64,000 nucleotides of DNA from assembly GCF_000247815.1 (NCBI RefSeq), contig NC_021676.1:751292-815291 (forward strand), in the 5' to 3' direction. The notes below the pieces were generated by a model. It had not been told where the DNA came from, searched no databases, and was given only the letters and a program-made list of their open reading frames with translations. Positions 1 to 52,394 of this stretch are shown here, in pieces. This DNA comes from Ficedula albicollis (lineage: Eukaryota; Chordata; Aves; Passeriformes; Muscicapidae). Both the position numbers and the translations under genes were made by a program. How positions within the stretch are numbered: the first letter of the stretch is position 1; each line of letters starts with the position of its first letter.

Positions 1-1189
1 AAACACTGCTGCAAAGAAAAACAATTTCCTGATACTTAGGGACATGGTTTAGTGGTGGATTTGGCAGTGCTGGACACATCTCGGAGGTCTTGCCCAATAT
101 CAATGTCTGCGATTACAAACCAATGTCCAGCTCCAGAAACAGGATTTTGCCCTCAGGACAGCAATTCTCAGAACATGTGTGCAGATGTAATCCTGCCTCT
201 GTGTGTCAACACAAACAACTGGAAAATGAGGCACAGACAAACTGTGGGCACGTTGCCTGGACCCCTGAGTGCAGGGTTTTCTCCTCTGAGCTGCATTTCC
301 CCTGCCACTCCTCAGTCCTTCCAAATGGTAACACAAGCCCTGCAGGGGGAACAAGCTCTCCAGAAAGAAAATGATGCTGTTTGGGGAAAACACTGGGTAC
401 CAAAGCATATGGCCTGAGGCTTGCTTTTATTTCAACATTTGTAACGTGCACAGGGCTGACAGACCTCTCTGCTGTCACCTTGTTCTCTGACTGCTCGTGG
501 CAAACCCCTCCCCAAACCCACTGACAGCAGGGACCTGCTCTGCCTCCCAGTTCTCAGGTTTTTCCAATCTAATATATTTCTCCACAGGTTTTCATTTTTC
601 AAGGAAAACAAGGCAGAGCACTGAGGAAAAAAAATGCTGGTCTGGAATTGCTCGTCACACACAGAATGCCAGAAGGTCTTTTTTAGAGCAGCACTTTGGG
701 GATTTTATTGATGTTAGCATTTATAGGGTTGGGACAGTTGTTTGCATCCCTCATATTTTGCCACGGGCTACCCTTGTCATCTGATAATTGTCCTTTTAGC
801 TGCAGCTGGAGCCTCCAAAGGAGAGAGGAGAGGGGAGGAAGAGGAGTTAACCCTGCAGCCTGCTGTGGGGCGGAAAACAGGGCTCAGGAGCAGCTGGGCT
901 GGGCAAGACACAGAACCCTTCACGGCCCCAGGCACCCCTGGAACACAGGCTGGAGCAGGGGCAGCACAGCAGCACCCCTGGCACTGCTCCCTTTCCCTGG
1001 CACTGGCACAGCCCTGGGGTCCTCAGAGTTCATCCAAAAACAGCTTTCCACGGACAGGGCAGCACAGCCTCAGCAGCAGAACCAAGCCAGGACACCACAG
1101 AAAATCCCTCTGGCTCTGCAGAATTCCTGCTCTGCAATACACACTGCTGTCTAAAACACCCTTAAAGAATAAAAATCAAAACCCCTTAC
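1..1189. other. MCF2 intron sequence, no exon seen
   Basis: Downstream intron of MCF2 exon 21. I found no match on either strand to the remaining PH domain (the family's EVGITEYVKGD... block). No clear mobile element is recognisable. Confidence 0.7.
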
Positions 1190-38182
<36,993 letters not shown>

Positions 38183-41100
38183 CTGCAGCAAGGGAAAAGC
38201 AGCAGTCAAAATAAAGCACAAATGCAGTGCAAACACATTTATTTATCCATGTGCTCATCCAAAGGTGGAACCTGAACCAAGCACAGCTTCCCTAAACCAG
38301 GCATGAAATTGTGTAATAAAGGATAAATGGATCTTAGAGCTGTTATTTCTAATGTTCCTAATGACTCTAACAGGGTGAAAGCCACAGGTCAGCAACAAAA
38401 GTATCCCACTAAATGTACCAAGTGCCCCTGAGCTGGAGTGCCCTCCCCACCGTGGGCCATACCCACTGTAAATTTGGATATTCTGGAGCTAATCCTACTC
38501 CCTGTTTTACAAAGTCTCCCCAGCCCTGGCAACACCATGGGCTGAGGTTTCTGCTGGGAGCTGCAGCATCCAAGGCTGCTGCACTGGGAGCAAGGCTGAG
38601 CTTTCAGACTGTTACAGTCCTTAATTTTGAACAAATAAGCTTCTGAAACCATGTTTTCACCTGGCATGTGGCCACAGACATTGGAGAGGCTGTTCTTATG
38701 TTCAGTTATTAGATTTCTTCCTAATTAAATGATGGGAGAGGCTGTTTCAATACCACATTTAGCACCATGACCATTTCAGTGGCAATGAAGCACATCAGAA
38801 CACACACAACTTCACCTTTCCCTGGGAGAAGGAAACAAAGACCAGGCTGACTAAACACAAGAGCAGCTTAAAGCTGGTAAACATTTTTCTGGATTATCTA
38901 TAAATGGAATGACAGCTAAAAATTAAACATCCTTGTTCCTGCAAATAAATATTTTGAAGCACATCTATACAGATTAAAGTCCTTGTGCTTTCTGATAATC
39001 ACATTTTGAACACTGATTATTTCACAGGGTTGGTCTAGGGAATAATCTCCTGGCTGTTTGAAATCAGACTTCAGCACACTCCAGCATAATCAATACTTAT
39101 TCTATTTCCTTTTCTCAAAAGCTTTCTGGTCACTTCCACTTTGTCTGAAGATTTGTCAGCCTCCCCCAGCCCCGCCAGCCACGAGCTGCTCTCTGCCCTC
39201 ATATGCACACCCTGCTGGTTTTCCCTCCCATCGATAAAATTGTGATTTCTGCTTGTTGAGCCTCGGTCCCACTGGGATCTATAGAAATATTCTTGATTTT
39301 AACAGGCCCTAGAACTGGCCTTGGTGAGGAAGAAGTTTGTCTTGCAAAGACATTTCAAATATTTGTCTTTCATTCAACTGCTTCACCCAACATGAGGACA
39401 AGCACCAGCAAGAGATTTCTTCTCTGCTTGTTGATTTTTTTTTCACTATTTCAATGGTTTCATACTAAAATTCCCATTTAATAACTTAATGAGCTCCAAC
39501 ACATGAACTAGATGATATCAAAGGTGTGTAATTGAAAATATGGGACAAAGCCCAGGCTGTGCACACACATCTGTCACACACCAGTGTGGGGCTGCTCTGT
39601 GTCCACAGCCTGGGTGAATCCTGCCCCCAGAGCTCACCCTGGCCCTGGCTTTCCCCAAAATGCAGCAGCAGCCGGGCCAGGCACAGTCTGGTGTGCTGTG
39701 ACACTCCAGTGGCTCAAATGCAACAGCAACCACAGCCCCAGGCTGGCAGAAAATGAGATTCCTGATTGGGTTCTGCACTGGCTCGAGAGGGACACACCAG
39801 TTAACTGAGGCTGATCAGGAACCAGACAGCAGGAAGAAAGTTAAAATTTACGTAATCAAAAGAAAGAATCACTCAATTTAAAAGTTCCACAAGGCATTTT
39901 CTCACTGAGAACCACCCAAGAGGGTGCAGGGAGGCAGGGGGAGGTTGTGCCCACCCTCTGGGGAGCAGGAAAACCCCAGAGCAGCAGAGGAGCTGCCCTT
40001 GGGCAAGGTCAGGGCACAACAACAGCCTGACTGTGGTGCGAGCAGAGCTGCTCCCCAGCCAGCTCAGCCCTGGCACTCACTCTGTGCTGGCCATGCAACC
40101 TCCTGGGCAAACATCAGGAAAATCAAGCGCTGGCACCAAAGCCAGAGCGTGTGGCGGTGCCCGAGGCACAGCGGGTGGACGCTGCAGTAAATCCTCCACA
40201 GAAGCACGACCTGTGTCCTCAAATGTAAGTTCTGGAGAAAGCAGTGAAAGGCAGCGAGGCACCAAAGCCTCTCAAAGGCTGATGCTCTGCAGCAAACTGG
40301 GGTTTTTTATGTAAAGGACACTCTTGGAACGGCAGAGGAATCCCCCAGGGTCCTGCCCAGTGCTGTGAACAGCACAGCATCTCTCTTGGCACAGGGTGCA
40401 GGAAGCCAAGGCTTCAGGGAAGTCCACTCATTTCTTTCCAAGCCAAAAAAGAGGCTTTGTGCTCATCAGCTGTTACAAAACCAAGCCTGGACTCCCCAGG
40501 CCACAGCACCTCAGAGCCCTTCACAAACTGCTGTCCCCACACAGCCGGCATGGCCTCAGCTTTTAGGGTCTGACCAAAAACCCGCAGCACCTGGAGGGTG
40601 AACTGTCACAGCAGCAGTGCCATTTTCAGACAGGTTCTAAAATGGGCATTCATAGAAGTCACTGAAGCTATTACACTCAGAGACTCCTCTGCAGGGGGAG
40701 ATTGTTGCCATGACACAGAATTTTGGAGGCTGCAGGAAGCCCAGCAGGGAAAAGACAAAGGGGGATTTCAGAGCTCTCTGTCCCATGAGGAAAGGCAGTG
40801 TGGCTCAGCAAGAGCCCTGCAGGGTCTGTGCTGTGCCCACCCCTGGCTGGCACAGCCCAGGATGCTCCACAGGGCTGTGTTTGGGGATCTCTGGGGCTGT
40901 GCAATGAACCTCAGTGCCACCACCCCCCCTCTGCAGGAGATGGGGCCATGGGGGGCTCTCCTGCACGGTGGGGTCTGCAGAGACACCCGGAGGGGACAGC
41001 TCCTGCCCCAGCCCAAATCCCTCCCGGCACACTCAGCTAAACTCTGAACTGCTTTGCTCTTAGCAGCAACTCGTTTCCTCTCCTTTCCCAAACTTCACAG

Positions 41101-42449
41101 GCCCACAGCCAGTGCAGGCAGCAGCTGTGCCACACACCTGCCACGCTGCCACCACACTGACCAAACACTGCCTGCCGTGGAAAGCCATTCACTCTGCCAG
41201 GAAATCCATTTGAGAAGCTCTGCTGCGAGTGAAGAGCAGCAGCTCCTCGAGTGGGGGCTGCTGCTGCAGTCCAGGAAACAGAACTAGTAAATGAAATGAA
41301 GTGTAAAGGATCCCACTGAGCTTCTCCGTGCTCTGCCTGTGCCCAGCTGCTCGTCCCTCTGGACAGCCAGCACTGCAGCACCTACTGGCACTGAGGGAGC
41401 TGCAAGGCAGCACAGCTGTAACCCATCCCACAGCTCCTGGAGACACCCTGGGCTGTCCCACCACAGCAGGGTCACCTGCCCCAGCACAGGGCAGCTGGCA
41501 CCACAGGGGAGTGCAAATCCCTGCTGCTGGTGCAGGACTCGCCTGCACAGCTGGCAAACCAGGTAATCCTGATTCCAGGTGCTGCAGCCATTCCCCAGTG
41601 AGTGGCACAAAGGACACATTAAAATATTTATGGCAGAAAGCTTCAACACCTGAGAGGGCTGCACGTCCCTTTGTCCCCACAGCCCAGGGGACAGCTCACA
41701 CCTCTCTGTGGCCAGGGGCTCATGGCAGCACCTGCACTCGCCGGGCCCTGGCTCAGCCTGCAGGCGCCTGCTGCCTACTACAGCCACTCAAAACCAGTTC
41801 TCGCAGGCACCTGCTGCCTACTACAGCCACTCAAAACCAGTTCTCATCTTCAGGGAAAGGTCAGGATTAGGTTTATAAATCCCTGCTTCTCTGGAAGATG
41901 TGATGTATTGATGCTGAGCACGTGGCATGTAAGTCCCACCAGGATCAGTCCATCACTAGGAATTGTGGCTTGGCCACCTCACCAGGCTCAAGGACTCCTC
42001 AAATTATCATTCCTCAGACTGGGGAAGATTTTTAAGGAAAGGCTCACTCTATTTTCAAGCTCCTTCCTCTACTTCTCCCCAAGCACCTGCTGCAGCACAG
42101 TGTAGGAAGCAGCACCAGATGGTTTTCTCTTCTGACCCAGGGCTGTGCTTCTCCTCGAGGCCTTCCAGGGCTCCTGTGCTTTAGTGCAGACACATCCCCA
42201 CCAGCCAAACCTGGGGGTGTGCCCAGCTCAGCAACCACGCAGCAAAAAAGGGAAAGCTTCTGAAAAACCAGAATGACCTTTTCAGAAGGCTTAGATTTAG
42301 ACACACTGAGGATAAGAGGAAAAAGGCAAAAAAAAAAAAAAAAAGTGCTGTGAAAGGAAAAGAAGACAAGAAATAGAAAATGTTAACTTGGGGCAATTCA
42401 GGTTTGAGGACTGTCACCCAGGCAGCAGGGCTGACCCAAGGAGGAATGT
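38183..42449. other. MCF2 first intron or 5' flank, nothing further recognised
   Basis: No further MCF2 exon was found by homology. A 45-bp tandem duplication (CTGCTGCCTACTACAGCCAC) occurs at about 41,763-41,850, and an A17 tract near 42,330. Confidence 0.55.
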
Positions 42450-42454
42450 CTTCA

Positions 42455-42773
42455 CAGGACCAGGACCAGGACCAGGACCAGGACCAGGACCAGGACCAGG
42501 ACCAGGACCAGGACCAGGACCAGGACCAGGACCAGGACCAGGACCAGGACCAGGACCAGGATCAGGATCAGGAGCAGGATCAGGATCAGGAGCAGGAGCA
42601 GGAGCAGGAGCAGGATCAGGAGCAGGACAAGAAGCAGGAGCAGGAACAGGAGCAGGAGCAGGACTAGGAGCAGGAGCAGGAGCAGGATCAGGATCAGAAG
42701 CAGGAGCAGGACCAGGAGCAGGACCAGGACCAGGACCAGGACCAGGACCAGGATCAGGACCAGGATCCCCACC
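42455..42773. repeat. CCAGGA/GGAGCA hexanucleotide array
   Basis: Perfect GGACCA hexamers (42,455-42,560), then mixed GGATCA, GGAGCA and GGACCA units. The long open frames in it are repeat artefacts. Confidence 0.97.
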
Positions 42774-42883
42774 TTCCAGCAGGAGCTGACCCCTGTGCTC
42801 AGAGGGGTGGGAGCAGCACACCCAGGTGTGCACAGAGACACCGGGTCTGGCTCCACAGCCCGGCTACAAGCCCTGGGGCAGGA

Positions 42884-43650
42884 ACATCCCTGTGCCAGGC
42901 AGGAGCATCCCTGTGCCAGGCAGGACCATCCCTGTGCCAGGCAGGGACATCCCCGTGCCCGGCAGGAGCATCCCTGTGCCAGGCAGGACCATCCCCATGC
43001 CAGGCAGGGACATCCCCGTGCCAGGCAGGAGCATCCCTGTGCCAGGCAGGGACATCCCCGTGCCCGGCAGGAGCATCCCTGTGCCAGGCAGGACCATCCC
43101 CATGCCAGGCAGGGACATCCCCGTGCCAGGCAGGAGCATCCCTGTGCCAGGCAGGGACATCCCCGTGCCCGGCAGGAGCATCCCTGTGCCAGGCAGGACC
43201 ATCCCCATGCCAGGCAGGGACATCCCCGTGCCAGGCAGGAGCATCCCTGTGCCAGGCAGGGACATCCCCGTGCCCGGCAGGAGCATCCCTGTGCCAGGCA
43301 GGACCATCCCCATGCCAGGCAGGGACATCCCCGTGCCAGGCAGGAGCATCCCTGTGCCAGGCAGGGACATCCCCGTGCCCGGCAGGAGCATCCCTGTGCC
43401 AGGCAGGACCATCCCCATGCCAGGCAGGGACATCCCCGTGCCAGGCAGGAGCATCCCTGTGCCAGGCAGGGACATCCCCGTGCCAGGCAGGAGCATCCCT
43501 GTGCCAGGCAGGGACATCCCCGTGCCAGGCAGGAGCATCCCTGTGCCAGGCAGGGACATCCCCGTGCCAGGCAGGAGCATCCCTGTGCCAGGCAGGGACA
43601 TCCCCGTGCCAGGCAGGAGCATCCCTGTGCCAGGCAGGGACATCCCCAGG
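42884..43650. repeat. 21-bp satellite with a 105-bp higher-order period
   Basis: About 36 units of GTGCCAGGCAGGAGCATCCC-type. Variants (GAGCATCCCT, GACCATCCCC, GGACATCCCC) recur in a five-unit order about every 105 bp in the first two-thirds, then become a simple two-unit alternation. Confidence 0.95.
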
Positions 43651-45175
43651 TGTGACCCAGCAGGAGCTCCCAGGGGAGGCACAGCCCAGCTGCAGCCACT
43701 CACTGACACAAAACCTGCACAGCCTCACTCCTGCTGAGCAGGGTCCTGAACCGTGCCTGCAGCCAGGCAAGGATCCCTCAGTCACGGAGATGCCGTCCCA
43801 CAGCACAGCTCTGGGAGCTGCAGTGAGCAGCAGGGTCTGCAGGAGCCGTGGCTGAGGAGTTTGGGGGCTGGGGGAGGCGGGGGGAATCTCTCCCCAATTT
43901 ATATTTAGCAGCTGAGAAACTGTGGAAGCTTTGCTAAGAAAAAGGTGAAGCAAAAGCAAATGGAGCAGCAACAAGGCTCAGTTGTTACCTCCTGCTATGC
44001 TGTGATGTTTTCATGCCCAATGAGAAAAACTCTATTCTCATATCACACCAAACTAAGCAAAAATCAGGAAAGATAAAATCCTGCTCCACCATACATGAAT
44101 TCACGTCTATGGCAAGAAATGTAATAAAAGATCCTCAACACCCACTCTTCTGGATTCAACCACAGTGTGGGAGTTGAGAAAATCTAGTTTCTTGCATTTC
44201 TAACATATAGGAGCTTCAATGTACTTTTAGTTTTTTCCCTTTTTCCAGTTTCAGTCACTCTTCCCTCACCATAGAGAGCAGTACAGGTGTTTGCACAGCA
44301 GCACCAGGGCACACTGCCAGCTGTGCAGGAAAAGGCACATTTAGCATCTGCCACCAGGAAACACCTTCCCAGCCCAAACCATCAGCCCCTACACCAGACA
44401 GAGCCCATTCAGTACAAAAGGCTTCCAAAACCCAATAAAAACACACAGACATCACTGGCTTTCCCATCATCGTTCAGTACCATGCAAGCACTGATCTTTC
44501 AAAGAGCAATTCCAGCACAAAGGAACTCCTGGGAGATATTTCAGCAGTAAATCCTGGGGCCCCACTACCTGCCTAGGAAACCTGGAATGGAGTTCACTGA
44601 GGACACTGGAACAACTTCTTTCACAGTTAATACAGCCAGGAAACTAAACTGGAAATGCAGCCAGGTTCCCCCAATGGCATCACCTGGAAACTCTACTGTA
44701 AAGCAAGGGAAAATAAACACAATTTTTCCAGAACTGAAAGTGGAAATGCCCAGTCCCGGCATTCCCCTACTGAGCAAAGCACATTTCCAAGCCCAGCTCT
44801 GCAGCAGGCCTGTGCAATGGGCAGTGGGATGGGAGGGTTCTGCTGGTGCCTGCTGGCTCCTCTCCTCCTCCTGCACAAACAGCCCAGAGCAGCAGGATAA
44901 CTGTGCAGTGTGCTGGGGCCCAGGGGACAGCTCTGCCCCAGGACCTCCTCACTCATCTCTGCTCCAGAACCAAGCCCAGCAGTGCCTGGGAGGAAGAAGG
45001 GGCTCAGAAAGCAAGGCAGCCCCAGCCAGTCCCTTCCAGCAGCACTCCTCACTCGCAGCTCCCCTGCCCACCAATTTTCCAGTGCACTTGCATTTCCCTT
45101 GGCCAGGGACACTGGCAGCCCAGCTGGGCCAGGCTGTGGTGGCAGAGCAGGGTGAGCAGGACCTGCCCCGTGCTC
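43651..45175. other. Spacer between two arrays of the same 21-bp satellite
   Basis: No coding exon or mobile element recognised. Confidence 0.55.
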
Positions 45176-45232
45176 AGCGCCATCCCTGTGCCAGGCAGGG
45201 CCATCCCCGTGCCCGGCAGGAGCATCCCTGTG
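45176..45232. repeat. Start of a second 21-bp satellite array at the gap edge
   Basis: CATCCCTGTGCCAGGCAGGG and the following units match the array at 42.9-43.6 kb; sequence stops at the N gap. Confidence 0.92.
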
Positions 45233-45787
45233 NNNNNNNNNNNNNNNNNNNNNNNNNNNNNNNNNNNNNNNNNNNNNNNNNNNNNNNNNNNNNNNNNNNN
45301 NNNNNNNNNNNNNNNNNNNNNNNNNNNNNNNNNNNNNNNNNNNNNNNNNNNNNNNNNNNNNNNNNNNNNNNNNNNNNNNNNNNNNNNNNNNNNNNNNNNN
45401 NNNNNNNNNNNNNNNNNNNNNNNNNNNNNNNNNNNNNNNNNNNNNNNNNNNNNNNNNNNNNNNNNNNNNNNNNNNNNNNNNNNNNNNNNNNNNNNNNNNN
45501 NNNNNNNNNNNNNNNNNNNNNNNNNNNNNNNNNNNNNNNNNNNNNNNNNNNNNNNNNNNNNNNNNNNNNNNNNNNNNNNNNNNNNNNNNNNNNNNNNNNN
45601 NNNNNNNNNNNNNNNNNNNNNNNNNNNNNNNNNNNNNNNNNNNNNNNNNNNNNNNNNNNNNNNNNNNNNNNNNNNNNNNNNNNNNNNNNNNNNNNNNNNN
45701 NNNNNNNNNNNNNNNNNNNNNNNNNNNNNNNNNNNNNNNNNNNNNNNNNNNNNNNNNNNNNNNNNNNNNNNNNNNNNNNNNNNNNNN
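45233..45787. other. Assembly gap (555 N)
   Basis: Unknown sequence; probably continues the 21-bp satellite on its left side. Confidence 0.99.
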
Positions 45788-47440
45788 CCCCACCTGCCAA
45801 AACCAACAGTGACAAAAGGCTCCACACTGGGCAGTGTCCCGGCCCAAATCCATCTCCACACGCATGGGAAGCTCTGGCTCTCCGAGCATCCCCCAGGTCA
45901 GGGGTGAAGTGAGTGCTTTGGAAAACTCTTTCTTCCCCTCACCATGTTTTACACTTCAGTTGTTCCCTCCCACACAGCCCTGCTGTCACTTCACTTTTGT
46001 CCTGGTGCATGAATGATAAGCTGATTGAAGTGGTTGTAGCAAGTGTGATGTAGGGAGAGGAAGCACATCCCACAAACTACTGACTGCTCCCAGACTACTA
46101 CTGCTCTGTGGCCCACCCTGAGGTCTGGGCTGATGCAAGCACAGAGCTTTTGGAGGCTGCTGTGCTTCTGCCATGCTCTGAGGGAGCCCAAGCCATTTTA
46201 GAGATGAGAATGGCCATAAAAGGCTTGGGATTTTTACAGGCTTTTATTTCAGATCACCTTTTACCAGAAACAACCAACGAGTTTCCAGTACTGCTGCATG
46301 TAGGGAAATGGTTAAAACATGGTCCCAGATCAGGCTGAATGCTCAGAAATCAGCAGTAAGGGGAAAAACCTTCTGATTTATTTTTAATCTCATGATTTGG
46401 AAGACCTTACTCAACTTTGTCTGTTTCTCAATGTTTTATTTTGAGAACCTGTGTAGATGCCAAATCATGGGTCTGGGTCCTGCAGCTCTAACCACACAAG
46501 TGTGCCTTTGTGGGGATATTTTGGTTCTGTGTGACCATTACACAAAGGTCACCAGCCAAAAGCTGGTTAGGAGACAGGGCTCATGCTCAGCAGAAACCCA
46601 GTGCTTGCTTTCACCTGGTTCCCATGACACAGCTGATGGCAGACGTGCACCATCTGTGTCCCCATCCCCTGTCACCAGCTGCTGCCCCAGCAGCCTGGGT
46701 GTCTGCGCTGACAGCAGCACAAGGAGCATTTCACCACATCCACTCCAGCAGCATCCTGTGCTTGCTGCCCACGGCCACCCCTGCCTGCATCCACCTTCCC
46801 CATTTCAGCTGCAGGGACACGAGCAGGGCCGGGACAGGAGCTGCTGGCACCCCCTCAGGAGGGCACGGACCCACACAGGTGACACCTTGGCAGAGTCCTC
46901 ACCTGTGACCCTGACAAATTCTTCCTGCAGCCCCAGCTGCGCCTTTCAAAGATGGCAAGAAAGCTGGGGTTAGGAAGCGTTTTTTGGGTCAGTGTGTCTT
47001 TTTTGTGCCCAGCAGCAGCTCCACGCACTCTGCCAGCTGCAGACAGGTGAGCAGTGATGCCTTTGCTGCTTTTGGCTCCTGACAAGGTGTGCATCCTCCA
47101 GGGAGGCTGGAGTCACCGAGGGGCCACTTCTGTCCTGGTTTAGGAAAGACCTCACTGCAAAAATACCTGAAACTCCCCACAGGAAAACAGCAAAATAATG
47201 AAAAGGCTCCACACAACTTCTGAGCAGATCGCTGTCCATCAAAGGGAACATCTCGAGGCAGCTACGGCTGAGGAAAGGGATCGGATTGCATCTGCGTCTC
47301 ACGTTCAGGGTGTGCAGCCATAGAACCAGAGCCAGGGCACTCAGAGGTGTTCCAGGGACACGGCAGGATGACGGGGTGTCCGACAGAGATGCACGCCTCA
47401 CACCTCTCCTGCTTCCCCACTTCAACCTGGGCACGGGCAG
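45788..47440. other. Non-coding sequence, nothing recognised
   Basis: Between the gap and the CpG-rich block; likely first intron or 5' flank of MCF2. Confidence 0.5.
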
Positions 47441-47799
47441 CACGGCCGGCAGGCTGAGAGAAACTTCCAGGGAAGAGTTCCTTATTCTGGCCACGGGAAC
47501 CGGCGCAGGGGACTCGCCCCGGCGAACACCCTGCTGGCCCCGGCAGCACCGCCTGGGCTCACCGCGCACCTGGAGCCGCGCGGTACCGGGGCGCTGCCGG
47601 AGCGATAACACGTCGGGGGATGTTTTTTCTCCTGAACACCCGGGGCCGTTCCGCACTCATCGTGCCGTCCATTGAGTAAATACCAGAAGAGCAGCTCCAA
47701 TCCTCGGCCACCCGCGAGCCACGAGCCCTCCCGAGGCTCCCGCGGGCGGCGGGACCCGAGCGCGCACAACGCGCCGGGCACCGGCACCGGGAGGGATGG

Positions 47800-47800
<1 letters not shown>
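47440..47800 (-). promoter_or_regulatory. CpG-rich block, candidate MCF2 promoter and first exon
   Basis: Dense CpG (for example GCGCGGTACCGGGGCGCTGC), unlike neighbouring sequence, placed between MCF2 exon 1 and the ATP11C 3' end where the MCF2 promoter is expected. On the minus strand two donor-like sites occur: CAG/GTGCGC with last exon base 47,570, and GCG/GTGAGC with last exon base 47,563. No convincing coding start joins visible exon 1. Inference only. Confidence 0.4.
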
Positions 47801-49730
<1,930 letters not shown>

Positions 49731-50856
49731 GCACCGCCCCGGTACAGCCCCGGTACCGCCCCGGTACCGCCCCGGTACAGCCCCGGTACCGCTCCGCAAC
49801 GCCCCGGTACAGCCCCGCATCGACCCCCGCACAGCCTCGGTACAGCCCCGGCACCGCCCCGGCACCGCTCGGTACCGCCCCGGTACAGCCCCGGTACAGC
49901 CCCGGTACAGCCCCGCACCGCCGCCCCCGGCCGCGGGCAATTCTTTTCCTTTTTTTTTTTAGCGCCTTCCCCCGCTTTTTCCTTCCTGATTTGTTTTTGT
50001 TTGTTTGTTTCCTTTTTTTCCGCCTTTATTTTCTCGCCCACCGTGATTGTCCCCCCCCTCCTTTTTCCTCTTTCCCCCTTTTTTCCTCTTTATTTCTTTT
50101 TCTCTTTCCCCCTTTATTCCTTTTTTCTTTTCACCCTTCATTCCTATTTCTTTAGTTTATTTCCTTCCCCACCTTTCTCGGCCCCTTTTCTTTTCCCCCT
50201 TTCCCCCTTTTTTCCTTTCCCCTATTTTTCCTCTTTTGCCCCCTCTTTTTATTTTTTTCCATTATTTCATTCTATTCCCTCTTTTGCTTTTTTCCTCCTT
50301 TCCCCCCTTTTTCCTTCCTCCCCCTTTCCCTTTTCTTTCATTTCCCTTCCCTTTTATTCCTTTATTTTCCTTTAATTTACCACTATACCCCGTGCCCCCC
50401 AGCAAAGCACCCTGCAGCTGGATTTACTCCCTGCCTTAGTGCCTATAGCACTTCTGTAGGAAAAAATAAAATAAATAAAAAGCATTTCCATCCTCTGCAA
50501 GCAGCATTCTAGCAAATTCCTTGAACGATTTATGAGAACGACATTAAAGCATACTGCAGCCAGTGCTGGCCAGAGCTCTGAGCACAGCACTGGGCTGACC
50601 CATCATTCTCAGTTCTCCTGATGCTGAGGTTCAAACGGTGCCAGCTCATTCCCACCAGCAGCCTGAGCTGCCCAGGAAGGCAGCATGCAGAAGTAGATGT
50701 TCCTGTTTTTCCAAAACAACCTTTTAATTATGCTCTTCGCTGTAATAGCAGCCTTTTCCCAACACTTCAGCAGTCAGGGCTGTTCATTAAAGAGCCAGGG
50801 TCTAACAGAGGTAATAGACAACCCAGCATCTTTTGGTAGGTCCTTCTTACACTGAG
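49731..50856. repeat. Tandem duplication, copy 2
   Basis: Restarts GCACCGCCCCGGTACAGC directly after TTACACTGAG and ends with the same TTACACTGAG. Its minisatellite is shorter than in copy 1. Confidence 0.95.
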
Positions 50857-52394
50857 ACAGAATTTTTCAGGGAAAAACAACCCGTTCAGTCAGTGCTCCT
50901 GGTTTGTGACACAGCAGGTTCTCACTACCAAAGCTTGGAGAGAGGATTTCCTGCCTGGTCACGAAGCACTTGTGTGACAGGGAGAGTTCATGACAAAATC
51001 CGTCTGATAGGGAAGGCCACCCGTCAGGAAAGAGCCTTGCCCCGTGCTGCTGCACCCCTGCTGCAGGAGTGCTGGCTGTCCCAAACTGCCACAGCTCATG
51101 GAGAAACGGACACATCCAAGTGCTCAAAGCCTGTTTGTTCTACCCCTGTGCAGGGGATGCTCTGCTGAAGCTGGGGCTCATCCCCACTGTCACACACCCA
51201 CTGACACAGGGTTTTGGGAGAATGAAGCTCCCCAGTAGAAGATGCAGCTGTCACCCCAAGGTTTCACAGTCAATCCACTTCTTGCTCTCTGAACAGAAGG
51301 CAAAACTGAGAGAGAAGGAGCAAGGAGACAGATTGAAAAAGAAACAATGACAGCCAGAAGCATGGCAGCTTCTTTTCCAAGGATTTCCTGTCCCCCATAG
51401 CAATGTTCAGCACTCTGAGGGTGGCACATATGAACCTGTGAGAGGGGCAAGAGCCCTTTAAAGCTGTGGAAAATCTTGACAGCACCGGCAGCACCTGTTT
51501 GCAGAGATTTATTTCATGTGGGTGCAATGCCTCATCCTCAAATCTAATCTTAGGGAGAAGCTGTAGGAAGAATTCCAACTAATTTCATTAATTCCATAGC
51601 AGGGGCTGAAAAAGCCCACTCAAATAAAATTCAAAACCTCTTGAATTTGAAAAAAGAAAACCAACTTTTTTTTTTTCCCTTTCCCAGATTAAAGCTAGAA
51701 GGTTGGGTTGAGACTGGAGCCATTACTTGGATTTGAGGAATCACCCTTCAAAAATACCTGTTCAGTCAAGTGCTGAGAACTGGAAAAGCAGAGCTGGCTA
51801 AACACAGGTTGGAGTCAAAGTGATGTCCAAGGGAATTGCTCACCTCTGGAGCAAGCACAGCAACAGCAAACTACCTGTGCAGAAGAGTAATTAACCTCGG
51901 GTTGGTTTCCATGAATAAGGATTTTAGGAGGATTTCCTGAGCACACAGCAGCATCACCCTCATTCCAGGGGTTCTGCCCAGCGTGGGTCTTTCCAAGGTG
52001 GAGCAGACCCTCCACAGCCTGGCAGAAATCCTGGCCCCACTGAGGCCAGCCACACCTGCACAGATTTAATCAGGAGGATTTTCTGTCTCCTACTTGAATG
52101 TGGAAAAAACCCAAAAGGGCTCCACTCTGTTCTCCCCGTCTCTTCCCCTGTCAGTCAGACCTTATTTGCCTTATTTGCTGTTAGAGCTCCTGGTTTTGGC
52201 CAGGAACTCTCACAGGTGCACACACACACCCTTTCTCCAGGCCACTGTGTATTTTCCAGCTTAGCAGGTTGTCCCCAGCCGCGTGAAAATGCACAAGCAA
52301 AGCCCAACCCCAGCAGTGAGAACGCTGTGGATGCATGTCCTGCAACAGCTGCAGGGGACAGCGAGGGACAGGGACACCCTGACCCTCCACGTGC
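50857..52394. other. Intergenic sequence, nothing recognised
   Basis: Between two duplicated blocks; no homology identified. Confidence 0.55.

Noticed and set aside
41284..41787. 167-aa minus-strand open frame as an upstream MCF2 exon
   Set aside because: No resemblance to the MCF2 family N-terminus and no suitable donor in phase with visible exon 1.
42380..43974. Collagen-like GPGPG and IPVPGRS open frames up to 415 aa
   Set aside because: They follow the hexamer and 21-bp arrays, are open in several frames on both strands, and end in ordinary sequence.
46970..47656. 228-aa minus-strand open frame over the CpG block as a coding first exon
   Set aside because: It starts at GTG, has no family similarity, and runs through both donor-like sites; the block is more likely untranslated.
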